Of a stretch of 49,072 nt of DNA, positions 8,175-16,877 are shown one piece after another. The notes under the pieces are model-generated. The model saw only the letters and a program-made list of their open reading frames with translations, was not told the DNA's origin and ran no database searches. Origin of the DNA: CAYLNC01 sp964534415 (GTDB lineage Bacteria; Patescibacteriota; Minisyncoccia; Phycocordibacterales; JAACPR01); NCBI GenBank assembly GCA_964534415.1, contig CAZHOL010000002.1, forward strand, positions 1-49,072, read 5' to 3'. The number at the start of each line of letters is the position of its first letter. Positions within the stretch are counted from its first letter, which is position 1. The position numbers and the translations under genes were made by a program.

Positions 8175-9434
8175 TTATTTTCTACCTAAAATTGAATTCA
8201 GAGTATTTTTTGACACGATAATTCTCGCCGGTACATATCCCGCAATTACAGTCGTAATAATTAATAGTGCAATTCTAATTGATGTACCAATAGCTGGAGC
8301 AACCAAAATACCATCACTGAATGGGAAATTAATTGGGTGATTACTGAAGAAAGGTACCAACAACACATATACTAAAAATATTCCGATTATCGAACCAATC
8401 AGGGCATAAGTTAGAGATTGAAACACATATGAAAGCTCGATCGCTGTTCCATCAACACCTATACCCTTCAAAATTCCGATATATTTTCGGCGAGTGAGAG
8501 CATTAATGAATATCACAATGAATATAGTAATCGCAGCGACCACCAAACCAATGGAACTAATGATTGATCCTAACAATGCAAAAGTATTTTTAATATCCTG
8601 CAAGAATTTTGGCTGTGCATCTTCAAAGGTCTGTATCTTGGCATCTCTATCATAACCGTTATTAATCAAGATTTCTTTTATTCTATTTGAATCTCTTTCA
8701 TCAGCCAGAGACACTGAAATTTCAGAGACATTCAAATCATTTCTCGCAATCATAGATCGTAATTGTGAGTCCGTCATAAAGATTCTTCTATCAATCTCAT
8801 CGACCTTGCTCTTCAAAATCCCTTTTACACGAAACTCTCTCGTTTGAGAACCAATAGTCAAACGAATCTTTTTGCCAATTTCAACATCATCTAGAACGGT
8901 AAAGCCCGGCGATTCTATATTCAAATATTTTCTAAGAAGCATTGCTCCGACCAGAACCTCGTCATAATCTCCTGATTGCAGATAATTTCCTTCGATTATC
9001 AAATCCTGCATATTCGTAACTTCATTTTCTTTCTCTGGATTGATTCCCGCAATAATTGTATTAACCGTTTCAGGATCGTCATTAAAATTAGTTCTCTGCT
9101 GATAGTTTGATTCAACAACACCGCCCACCAAATATCTGGCGGTGACCGCGTTAATACCATTAATATTTGAAATTGCAGATAAAATATTCTGACTATTTTC
9201 CACAAATTTCTTTTCTTTGAGACTAGTAATCATCAAATCACCTGTGTAATGTGTTCTGGTCGCATAAACAGCACCCTCAATTAAACCGACAAGCAGACCG
9301 GAAACAACTACCAGGTTCAAGAATGTCAAAATCATAATGACAACAATCAAAACATTGGTCCAAATTGATGAACGGCGCAATTGTCGAAGTCCCAAAAACC
9401 ACCCGATTTTGATTGTCTTTGAATTTAATGCCAT
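8175..9434 (-). CDS. FtsX/MacB-like ABC transporter permease
   Basis: 419 residues. One membrane segment near 27-50 is followed by a large extracytoplasmic domain (about 55-280), with three C-terminal membrane segments near 285-312, 340-362 and 385-405. This is the MacB permease plan (MacB_PCD plus FtsX domain) without the fused ATPase, which is supplied by the next gene 3 bases downstream. MacB-type machines do not form a channel through the membrane; they drive extrusion of substrates from outside it. Substrate unknown: peptide or lipoprotein export is an inference from the family. Confidence 0.92.
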   Translation of the reverse strand: MALNSKTIKIGWFLGLRQLRRSSIWTNVLIVVIMILTFLNLVVVSGLLVGLIEGAVYATRTHYTGDLMITSLKEKKFVENSQNILSAISNINGINAVTARYLVGGVVESNYQQRTNFNDDPETVNTIIAGINPEKENEVTNMQDLIIEGNYLQSGDYDEVLVGAMLLRKYLNIESPGFTVLDDVEIGKKIRLTIGSQTREFRVKGILKSKVDEIDRRIFMTDSQLRSMIARNDLNVSEISVSLADERDSNRIKEILINNGYDRDAKIQTFEDAQPKFLQDIKNTFALLGSIISSIGLVVAAITIFIVIFINALTRRKYIGILKGIGVDGTAIELSYVFQSLTYALIGSIIGIFLVYVLLVPFFSNHPINFPFSDGILVAPAIGTSIRIALLIITTVIAGYVPARIIVSKNTLNSILGRK

Positions 9435-10838
9435 TTATTTTGGAATTACCAATGTATCCCCCTCGCTCAAACCTTCCACGATTACATTTCCTTTACCATC
9501 TTTCTCACCGAGAGAGATTTCTTTTTCAAATGTATTTTTTCCATCTTGAATAGTAACTTTATTTCCAGAAATCAAATATGTTGGAATCATGTGCACAGAA
9601 TCAATTCTTTCTTTTTCAATTTCAATTTCTGCAGTCATACCAGATCGCATATATTTGTTTTCTTCCACGAAATTGAGCAAGGTTTTGTAGGTTGTGATCC
9701 CCTCTTTCTCTGTCTCTCGCGGATCAATGTGTGTTACGACGGCGTCGAAAATTTCATCTTCACCGAAAGCATCCATTTTTACTTTTGCAGTATTTCCAAC
9801 CTCTATGCCGGCAATTCTAACTTCTGGAATGTATGTTTCAAGTTCCAACTTTCCCTCTGACATAATAGATATAGCCGAAACACCAATTTGGGAAGTTTCA
9901 CCGACTTCAATATCTTTTTTTGTAACAACACCGTCAAATGGAGCACGCAAAACATATTTATCGACAACTGAATTATTTCTTGAAAGCGATGCGCGAGCAT
10001 TTTCGATATTTGCCTCCTGAACCGGAATTTCATTATTTACATTACGCAAAGCGTCAGCAGCCTGATTGATTTCAATAATTATGCCGGCAATAGTGCTTCG
10101 CGCCTGACTTATTGTAGTGATGTATGCATCAATTTGTGCCCTGGTCTTGTCTTGATAAGGATCAAATTCTGCTGAACCGGACGATATTTTAAGTAATAAA
10201 TCCTCTACCAATTTTAAATTAGAAATATAATTATCTGAAGTCTGTATTGTGACATTATTTATACCAAGTGTGCTATTCATTGCTTGCCAATCTTCAAATG
10301 TACGGCGCAAATTATATCTAGCCTGATTGATTTCTTGTCTCAAGAAATAATCTCCGAGAGAAATGTCAAACTCTGGGAAGCGACTCAGTGGGTTTTCAAC
10401 AAAAATATCAATTTTATTTCTCACAACATCGTCTGCTACAATAAATGATTTTTTCAAAGTACTAACAAGCTCAATTTTCTTGCCTTCAGGAGAGAGAGAA
10501 TTTAATTTTGCAATCTGACTTTGCAATGTAGCACTCGCTTCATTAATTTGGCTAACAACCTCAGAACTATCAACTGATGCCAAAATTTGACCGCGCACAA
10601 CAGTATCACCGATATCTACATTGATATTTTTAATCACACCTGAAACCTCGAAAGACAGGTTGGCTTCTTCGGCCGGAATTACTTTGCCTGAAATAACTAC
10701 ACTCTTCACAAAATCCTGTTTTTTGACGGTATATAATTCATTATTTCCGTTTTTGAAGAAATATGAGAATACAAAAAACACAGCGACTAGTATTAATAAA
10801 ATTAAAATTACTTTCTTCTTTGATTTCAGAAATTTCAT
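9435..10838 (-). CDS. MacA/HlyD-type membrane-fusion (periplasmic adaptor) protein
   Basis: 467 residues: an N-terminal anchor (about 8-27), a first barrel-sandwich half (VSGVIKNINVDIGDTV), an unusually long alpha-helical hairpin (about 95-295), the second lipoyl half (VLRAPFDGVVTKKDIEVGE) and C-terminal beta-barrel domains. It pairs with the FtsX-like permease that begins directly at its stop. In a cell type thought to lack an outer membrane the adaptor may link the exporter to the cell wall or S-layer; that is inference. A TAAAAT box (TGT-extended) ends 6 bases before the ATG, so the operon mRNA is likely leaderless. Confidence 0.92.
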   Translation of the reverse strand: MKFLKSKKKVILILLILVAVFFVFSYFFKNGNNELYTVKKQDFVKSVVISGKVIPAEEANLSFEVSGVIKNINVDIGDTVVRGQILASVDSSEVVSQINEASATLQSQIAKLNSLSPEGKKIELVSTLKKSFIVADDVVRNKIDIFVENPLSRFPEFDISLGDYFLRQEINQARYNLRRTFEDWQAMNSTLGINNVTIQTSDNYISNLKLVEDLLLKISSGSAEFDPYQDKTRAQIDAYITTISQARSTIAGIIIEINQAADALRNVNNEIPVQEANIENARASLSRNNSVVDKYVLRAPFDGVVTKKDIEVGETSQIGVSAISIMSEGKLELETYIPEVRIAGIEVGNTAKVKMDAFGEDEIFDAVVTHIDPRETEKEGITTYKTLLNFVEENKYMRSGMTAEIEIEKERIDSVHMIPTYLISGNKVTIQDGKNTFEKEISLGEKDGKGNVIVEGLSEGDTLVIPK

Positions 10839-10869
10839 GTGTTTATTTTAACACATTTTTAAAAGAAAA

Positions 10870-12051
10870 TTATATCAAAAGCATCGCCCGCCTAGCCATC
10901 TCTCCCATCTCATCAGTCTCAATAATCGCAACAGAAACGTGACTGTTTGGTTTGTTTATAAATTTGTGCCCTGAAATTTCTTCGGTATTTAATTTTGAAT
11001 CAATATCAATTCCTAAACTGCGAAGACCAGAACAAACTCTTTCCCTCATTGGGTAGGACCTCTCTCCAATTGTGCCAGTAAATATCAAAGAATCTACGCC
11101 TCCAAGAGCAACGGCGAGTGCCCCAATTTGTTTTTGAACATGATATGCATAATATTTTAAAGCCAATTCAGAATCATAGTCTCCATTTTCTGCTCTCTCT
11201 AAGAGTACTCTAATATCATCATAGCCACCTGATATACCATACAAACCACATTTGTTATACACAAAATCCCTGATCTTGCTCAATCTGAGACCCATTGACT
11301 CCATCATTGTAAAAAGGGCTCCGGGGTCGATATCTCCAACCCTAGTTGCCATTGCCAAACCCTCGAGCGGAGAATATCCCATGGTTGTTTCAACACTTTC
11401 TCCATTTTTTAAAGCAGTGACACTAGCTCCTCCACCCAAATGACAAACAATTACTCTCTCAGGAATTCGCCCATTAATATTTTTGATTCGATTCACAATA
11501 GATGAAACAGATATTCCATGATACCCAAATCTCTTGATATCGTACTCGTTCGCAACATCTTTCGGAATCGCATAAATGCGAGCATGTTCAGGAATAGTTT
11601 TATGGAATCTGCTATCTGAAACCGCCACAATTTTCAAATTCTTCATCTTTTTCTGTACCTGTTCGAATTCCTCTTTCATTTTTTCGATATGCAAAGGAGT
11701 CATCTTGTGAACCTGATCTAATTTCTTCATAAACTCTCTGTCTATGACACGATCGAAAGTAAAATATTCTCCGGGAGCCACAACACGAAATACTGCAGCG
11801 CTTATTTCACTCTTATCGGCAATCTTTTTCTGCTCAACTAATTTGTCGATAAAATGACCGAATGCATTTTTGTAATCGGAATCAAAAATTTTGTAGGAAC
11901 GATTCATCAAACCATCAATTTTCTCGGTTAAAACATATCCGTCTTTCGTATTTTCGTAGTGAAAAATTACGACTTTTTGATCTCCATTATAAAGCGCATA
12001 TTTCTTTGATACGCTCCCACTATTTATGATTATTATCTTTTCCATGTCCAT
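10870..12051 (-). CDS. ackA: Acetate kinase
   Basis: 393 residues. Makes ATP from acetyl phosphate and ADP, releasing acetate. Family blocks are present: the N-terminal Asn in IIINSGSVSKKYALY, the substrate Arg in FRVVAPGEY, FGYHGISVSSIV, CHLGGGASVTALKNG, the catalytic Arg in MATRVGDIDPG, and FTGTIGERS near the C terminus. Several blocks differ from common acetate kinases (FRVVAPG where HRVVHGG is usual), so the enzyme is divergent, but the key Asn, His and Arg residues remain. Its start overlaps the end of phosphoketolase by 13-19 bases, depending on which of two ATGs is used, showing a coupled operon. Confidence 0.95.
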   Translation of the reverse strand: MDMEKIIIINSGSVSKKYALYNGDQKVVIFHYENTKDGYVLTEKIDGLMNRSYKIFDSDYKNAFGHFIDKLVEQKKIADKSEISAAVFRVVAPGEYFTFDRVIDREFMKKLDQVHKMTPLHIEKMKEEFEQVQKKMKNLKIVAVSDSRFHKTIPEHARIYAIPKDVANEYDIKRFGYHGISVSSIVNRIKNINGRIPERVIVCHLGGGASVTALKNGESVETTMGYSPLEGLAMATRVGDIDPGALFTMMESMGLRLSKIRDFVYNKCGLYGISGGYDDIRVLLERAENGDYDSELALKYYAYHVQKQIGALAVALGGVDSLIFTGTIGERSYPMRERVCSGLRSLGIDIDSKLNTEEISGHKFINKPNSHVSVAIIETDEMGEMARRAMLLI

Positions 12052-14399
12052 TCATCTATCTCTGGTAAATCAACACCGTTTTTTCTAATATACTCTTTGT
12101 TTTCAAGTAATTTATTTTCGTACTTTTCAACAATCTTTTTTGAAGTAGATTTATCGATTGCTCCACTCTCTAACAATTTCTGTCCGGCGATGACAATCAA
12201 ATCATATCTGCTGGTTTTGTTTCTAGCATGCATATCAAACGGTGTCGTTGTAGAACCATTTTCCTCATATCCCTGTATAGAAAATCTAGAAGGATTTTCA
12301 CTGTAATCAAACAGAATTTGTTTTATAGTCTGAGGATAACCGTGATAATTGAAGACCACAGGCTTGTCTTTTGTGAAATATCTTTGGAAGTCCTCCTTCT
12401 TCAAAACATTTCCACCGGAACCGAATCCAGACCAAGATAAAGTTGTCACATTAACAAATCGCACCTTGATATTTGGTAATTCAGTTTTTAAAATATCAAT
12501 TGCTGCGAGTGACTCTTTAACTAAATAGTCTCCGATACCACAGAAAACAATGTCCGGTTTTTCATCACTAGCAAATTTCCAAATTGCCAAACCGTCGTCG
12601 AGATAGCTTTTTGCCTCGTCGGTTGTCAGCCAACGTGGCTCGAGGGTTTTTCCAGCGCAAATAACATTTATCCCGTTCGTAGAAGACATGACTTTCTCTA
12701 ATATCGCAAGTGTAGAATTACCATCTGGAGGGAAATACACATTGATAAAGTCTCCCTGCCTCTGCAACATATCGTCAATAAAACCTGGATTCTGATGAGA
12801 AAATCCGTTGTGTTCCTGTCTCCAGCCGGACGAAGTTAAAATGTAATTAAATGATGGGATAGTTCCGCGCCAAGACACTTCTCGTGCCTGTTTTAGAAAT
12901 TTGGCATATTGATCTGCCATACTAGAAACAATTTGAATGAAAGCTTCATATGAAGCGAAAATACCATGGCGACCCGTCAAAACATACCCCTGCATCAATC
13001 CTTGCAGTGAATGTTCGCTCAACATTTCCATAGATCGACCATTTGCCGCCATGTCATTGTCCCACTTTTCCATTGGCCAAACGAAAGCGCGTTTTGTTGT
13101 CTCAAAAATTTTGTCTAATTTGTTCGAATATGTTTCATCTGGTGAGAAAAATCTGAAATTCTTGTTTTTCGCATTCATCTTGAAGACGTCGTTCAAATAT
13201 TCTCCTGCTCGATACATTGAACTAGATCCAACTGTTCCTGGGACACTCGCGTCTTCCTCGTGTTTATCCACACTAGGCAAAGTTAATGGCTGATACACCT
13301 CTGGCCCACCAAATGCATGTTTGCTGCTCCCCATTTTGTATGGATCATCTGGCACAATCGATATCAGCTCTGACACGAACCCGTTTTGAACATCGAATAG
13401 TTCCTCAAATTTGTAAGACTTGAGCCACTTTTCAAGAGCCCGTCTCTCAATTTCGTTGACTCTCGCCTCCTTGAGAGGAACCTGGTGTGAATAATGATTA
13501 CCCTCCATTTTTTTGCCAGAAATTTCTTTGACACAGCCCCATCCCTTTGGAGTTCTCATGATTATCATTGGGAAACGAGGTTTGGATTTGGTGCCATTTT
13601 TTCTAGCATCATTTTGTATTTGTCTAATTTCCGAGTAGCAACTTTCCAATGTATCTATCATTTTCTGGTAGACATCATTATCTCTTTCTGGACTACCATC
13701 AGTTTCTACAAAGTATGGTTTATATCCGTATCCGGAAAATAATTGCTCAAGTTCTGAATCATCCATTCTGGCAAGTAATGTTGGATTTGAAATCTTGTAA
13801 CCATTTAAGTGTAAAATAGGAAGAACCGCGCCGTTTTCAGCCGGATCAACAAGCTTGTTCAAATGCCATGCAGTTGCGATTGGGCCAGTTTCAGCCTCGC
13901 CATCACCCACCAAACAAGCCACAATCAGGTCTGGATTATCTAGTACAGCGCCATATGCAGTAGAAAGCGAATACCCCAATTCTCCACCCTCCAATATTAC
14001 GCCAGGAGCATGGGGACTAGAATGACTCGGGAAGCCATAAGGCCAACTAAATTTTATTGAGATCTCTTTGATACCCTCATAGTTTGGCTTTGCATTTGGG
14101 TAAAATTTTCCTAGTGTTCCCTCGAGGAAAAGATTTGATTGTATTGCAGGGAAACCGTGACCAGGGCCCAAAACAAACATCATATCAATTTTGTGTTTTT
14201 TGATTAGATAATTGAGATTAGCATAAACAAAATTGATCCCAGGACAGGTTCCCCAGTGGCCAAGAAGCCTCTTTTTTATATCATTTGATAGCAATGGCTT
14301 CTCCAACAAAAAATTGTCCTGTAAAAATATTTGAATCGCACTCAAATAGTTGGTAGCACGAACATATTTTTTAAGGTTCTCTAAATTTTTATCGAGCAT
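12033..14399 (-). CDS. xfp: Xylulose-5-phosphate/fructose-6-phosphate phosphoketolase
   Basis: 788 residues, the usual full length. This thiamine-diphosphate enzyme splits xylulose-5-P (and often fructose-6-P) with phosphate into acetyl phosphate plus glyceraldehyde-3-P or erythrose-4-P. Visible blocks: LLGHWGTCPGINFVYANLNY, GPGHGFPAIQSNLFLEG, the ThDP/Mg site GDGEAETGPIATAWHLNK, MRTPKGWGC, and SHQNPGFIDDM in the C-terminal half. It is coupled to ackA. A TGGTAAAAT box ends 8 bases before the ATG, and a second promoter (TTGACA, 16 bases, TAGAAT) lies about 205 bases upstream. Confidence 0.97.
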   Translation of the reverse strand: MLDKNLENLKKYVRATNYLSAIQIFLQDNFLLEKPLLSNDIKKRLLGHWGTCPGINFVYANLNYLIKKHKIDMMFVLGPGHGFPAIQSNLFLEGTLGKFYPNAKPNYEGIKEISIKFSWPYGFPSHSSPHAPGVILEGGELGYSLSTAYGAVLDNPDLIVACLVGDGEAETGPIATAWHLNKLVDPAENGAVLPILHLNGYKISNPTLLARMDDSELEQLFSGYGYKPYFVETDGSPERDNDVYQKMIDTLESCYSEIRQIQNDARKNGTKSKPRFPMIIMRTPKGWGCVKEISGKKMEGNHYSHQVPLKEARVNEIERRALEKWLKSYKFEELFDVQNGFVSELISIVPDDPYKMGSSKHAFGGPEVYQPLTLPSVDKHEEDASVPGTVGSSSMYRAGEYLNDVFKMNAKNKNFRFFSPDETYSNKLDKIFETTKRAFVWPMEKWDNDMAANGRSMEMLSEHSLQGLMQGYVLTGRHGIFASYEAFIQIVSSMADQYAKFLKQAREVSWRGTIPSFNYILTSSGWRQEHNGFSHQNPGFIDDMLQRQGDFINVYFPPDGNSTLAILEKVMSSTNGINVICAGKTLEPRWLTTDEAKSYLDDGLAIWKFASDEKPDIVFCGIGDYLVKESLAAIDILKTELPNIKVRFVNVTTLSWSGFGSGGNVLKKEDFQRYFTKDKPVVFNYHGYPQTIKQILFDYSENPSRFSIQGYEENGSTTTPFDMHARNKTSRYDLIVIAGQKLLESGAIDKSTSKKIVEKYENKLLENKEYIRKNGVDLPEIDEWTWKR

Positions 14400-14727
14400 A
14401 TATTACCATTTTACCAGTCAATTGTGACAAATAAATATAGTTTTCCTATTTATACTATCAATTTGAAGTTGTTTGGAGTTTTTAGATATAACAATACCTT
14501 TTGCCATATACCCCTTTTGGTTTGAAGTCTATTTTTTCTGCTTTGTAGGTCTCGGAACATATTTTTAATTTATATTTGTAAAGTTCATGACTGAATTGTT
14601 TTCAATTCTATTTCATCCACATCTTTTGTCAAGTTTTCTAGATTTACGTAACTGTGGATAAATACTTTACAAATGCCCAGAAAAAGCTATAATCATGTTA
14701 ATTACTAGGGGATAAAAAATTAATAAC
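14400..14727. promoter_or_regulatory. Divergent promoter region between phosphoketolase and the LexA-like gene
   Basis: A 328-base AT-rich stretch without a gene. Toward xfp (minus strand) there is TTGACA (14632-14627), a 16-base spacer and TAGAAT (14610-14605), plus a proximal TGG-extended TAAAAT at 14413-14408. Toward lexA (plus) there is TTTACA at 14666-14671, a 16-base spacer and TATAAT at 14688-14693. Inverted arms CATGTTA (14694-14700) and TAACATG (14724-14730) bracket the start of the LexA-like transcript; the second arm covers the ATG. They could be an operator or an RNA hairpin. Confidence 0.6.
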
Positions 14728-15360
14728 ATGCACAATATACAAGAAAAGCTTTTACAATTAACGCAGAGTAAGAATCTCAACGGCATGACGCTTAGAGAAA
14801 TCGGAGAAATGATTGGAGAGAAATTTCCACAGAAAATTAAACATCACCTAGATCAGCTTCAAAAACGCGGATTAGTTAAAATCAACAAGACCAAGAAAAC
14901 CATAATGAAAAGCGTCGGCGGGGCGATTAAGAATACCCATCTCATATCAATTCCAATAGTTGGCTCAGCAAACTGTGGTCCCGCTACGATATTCGCAAAT
15001 GAAAATATCGAAGGATATCTCAAAATATCCAAGACAATTCTCCGAAAGTTCAAGAACATCTTTGCGATTCGCGCACAAGGACTATCGATGAATCGTGCGC
15101 TTGTTAATGGAAACACAATCGAGGATGGTGATTACCTATTGGTTGATAGTGACCAAACTTCCCCATCAAACGGAGACATTGTATTGTCAGTGATTGATGA
15201 TATGGCCAACATTAAAAAATATGTTTGGGACGAAGCGAACAATCAAATTGTGCTTGTTTCAGAATCAACCAAGGACATACCACCTATCTATATTCACGAG
15301 GATGACAGTTTTATGATCAATGGCAAGGTAATTCAGGTCATTAAAAAACCAAAGTACTAA
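14728..15360 (+). CDS. LexA-like repressor with S24 self-cleavage domain
   Basis: 210 residues. The N-terminal winged-helix region (about 1-65, with GMTLREIGEMIG as the likely recognition part) is followed by an S24 peptidase domain. The domain has the nucleophile Ser in AQGLSMNRAL and the general-base Lys in DDMANIKKYVW. The expected self-cleavage site falls in VGSANCGPATIF, where common LexA has an Ala-Gly bond; here the order is Ala-Asn-Cys-Gly, so cleavage may occur at Cys-Gly or not in the usual way. DinB in this window is a plausible target. Own promoter at 14666-14693 and terminator downstream. Confidence 0.85.
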   Translation: MHNIQEKLLQLTQSKNLNGMTLREIGEMIGEKFPQKIKHHLDQLQKRGLVKINKTKKTIMKSVGGAIKNTHLISIPIVGSANCGPATIFANENIEGYLKISKTILRKFKNIFAIRAQGLSMNRALVNGNTIEDGDYLLVDSDQTSPSNGDIVLSVIDDMANIKKYVWDEANNQIVLVSESTKDIPPIYIHEDDSFMINGKVIQVIKKPKY

Positions 15361-15366
15361 ACAAAG

Positions 15367-15394
15367 AAGACCCCAATGATTTGAGGTCTTTTTT
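15367..15394. terminator. Intrinsic terminator after LexA-like gene
   Basis: AAGACC...GGTCTT stem followed by TTTTTTG on the plus strand, 7 bases after the stop. Its reverse side also lies just beyond the mscL stop at 15397 and may serve both genes. Confidence 0.8.
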
Positions 15395-15396
15395 GT

Positions 15397-15789
15397 TTAC
15401 TTCTTCAACGAATCTCTAATTTCCCTTAGCAAGAGTATATCCTCTGGTGTTACTACAGGCTTGGCCTCTTCTTTCTTTTTAAATCGATTCAACTGTTTAA
15501 TGACCATAAAAATTGCAAACGCAACTATGATGAAACTGATTACGTTATTCAAAAACATTCCGTAATTCAATGTTACAGCTGATGCGGATTCGGTAGCCTT
15601 TTTAAGAGTCAAAACTTTATCAGAAAAATCAATGCCTCCCGTTATTGCTCCGATCGGTGGCATGATTATGTCTGTAACCAGAGAGCTTACAATTTTCCCA
15701 AATGCAGTTCCTATTACAACACCGACTGCCAAATCAATTACATTACCCTTCATGGCAAAAGCCTTGAATTCATTTAACAAATTTTTCAT
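15397..15789 (-). CDS. mscL: Large-conductance mechanosensitive channel MscL
   Basis: 130 residues, within the normal MscL range. The cytoplasmic N-terminal helix FKAFAMKGNVIDLAVGVVIG leads into TM1, which continues TAFGKIVSSLVTDIIMPPIG; a periplasmic loop follows, TM2 is about 75-100 (MFLNNVISFIIVAFAIF), and there is a charged C-terminal helix. It forms a pentameric channel that opens under high membrane tension and vents solutes in osmotic downshock. Monocistronic on the minus strand between convergent lexA-like and the DUF5666-like gene. Confidence 0.97.
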   Translation of the reverse strand: MKNLLNEFKAFAMKGNVIDLAVGVVIGTAFGKIVSSLVTDIIMPPIGAITGGIDFSDKVLTLKKATESASAVTLNYGMFLNNVISFIIVAFAIFMVIKQLNRFKKKEEAKPVVTPEDILLLREIRDSLKK

Positions 15790-15840
15790 ATTTATATTTT
15801 AAATTAACAAACAAATTATACCCAAAATGGCATCAAAAAA

Positions 15841-16815
15841 CTATTCAGCTGCAGAGCTAGAATCTGAAGAAGTATCTCCCTCAGATGGCGCTGGAGCATC
15901 TGAAACACTCTCCGTGCTTGAATCTCCTGTAGTTTCTACATCTGATTCAGTATTTGAAGTATCTGATAAGGCACTGTCTTCAACAATACTTTCAGTACTT
16001 GCATTTTCTCCTTCTACAACAGCTGCTGACTGTTCATTATTCTCTGTCTGAGGGGAATCGGCTTGATTCTCGTCCTCTCCCGTGTTTTCATCAGTAGCTT
16101 CGCTTGTCGTGTCTACATCAATATCAGCCGGACTTTCAGTTGATTCGCTTTCTGTTGTTGCCGCTGAATCAGTTAGATTTTCTGATATAGTTGAAGATGC
16201 ACTCTCCTCAGACAATGTTTCTTCTGTGCTTGATGCCATATCGACTGTTGTTGTGGCCAAATCTACAGGAAGTTCCTCTGTTGAAGTTGCGGTGACAATC
16301 TCTAGAATTTCTTCGTCAGCAATCTCTGGTTCAATAACTCCATTTATGCCGACGGTGTCTGGAAATCTCGGAGCAAATGAAATGATTCTGCGCGAATAGA
16401 AAACACCATCTCTCTTGAATCCCTGAACAATAATTTTATCTTCAGCGAGTATGTCTGCAATTGTTAGACTCTCGTATGTGTTTGTTTCAATGACCTGTTC
16501 ATTTGAAGCAATGTCAATTTCAAAAACATTTGTATCAGACTCTACTCCGACGGCCTTTGTTAAAATAATTTTATCTGAAGTCACCTCTTTTACAATACCA
16601 GCCAGAGAAAAAGAAACGGTAGGTTCAACCTCTGCAGGAAAAACTTCGTCGAGCACCTCTTCGGCTTTGGAGACTCCCCAAACGATTGTAAACACTACTA
16701 AAATCGAGAACGAAATTCTGAAAATACGAGACATCAAAGACTCTTTTTTGAAGATTACTCTTTCAATGACAACTGGAGAAACTTTCTTTTTTAAGTTTAA
16801 AATATGTCTATACAT
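15841..16815 (-). CDS. Membrane-anchored DUF5666-like protein with Ser/Thr/Glu-rich tail
   Basis: About 324 residues from the ATG at 16815 (the frame opens at 16875). A hydrophobic anchor (SILVVFTIVWGVSKAEEV) is followed by a beta-rich domain of about 80 residues (SLAGIVKEVTSDKIILTKA to FYSRRIISFA) that resembles the DUF5666 OB-fold. A long low-complexity tail of Ser, Thr, Glu and Asp makes up the last half. The tail is probably an extended cell-surface linker. Start is uncertain: a TATAAT lies only 3 bases before 16815, and MSRIFR at 16734 is an alternative. Function unknown. Confidence 0.75.
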   Translation of the reverse strand: MYRHILNLKKKVSPVVIERVIFKKESLMSRIFRISFSILVVFTIVWGVSKAEEVLDEVFPAEVEPTVSFSLAGIVKEVTSDKIILTKAVGVESDTNVFEIDIASNEQVIETNTYESLTIADILAEDKIIVQGFKRDGVFYSRRIISFAPRFPDTVGINGVIEPEIADEEILEIVTATSTEELPVDLATTTVDMASSTEETLSEESASSTISENLTDSAATTESESTESPADIDVDTTSEATDENTGEDENQADSPQTENNEQSAAVVEGENASTESIVEDSALSDTSNTESDVETTGDSSTESVSDAPAPSEGDTSSDSSSAAE

Positions 16816-16877
16816 TTCATTATAATTAAAACATATTTTGTGGGTGTTGTTAAACAAACAATGTGGATAATACAAGC

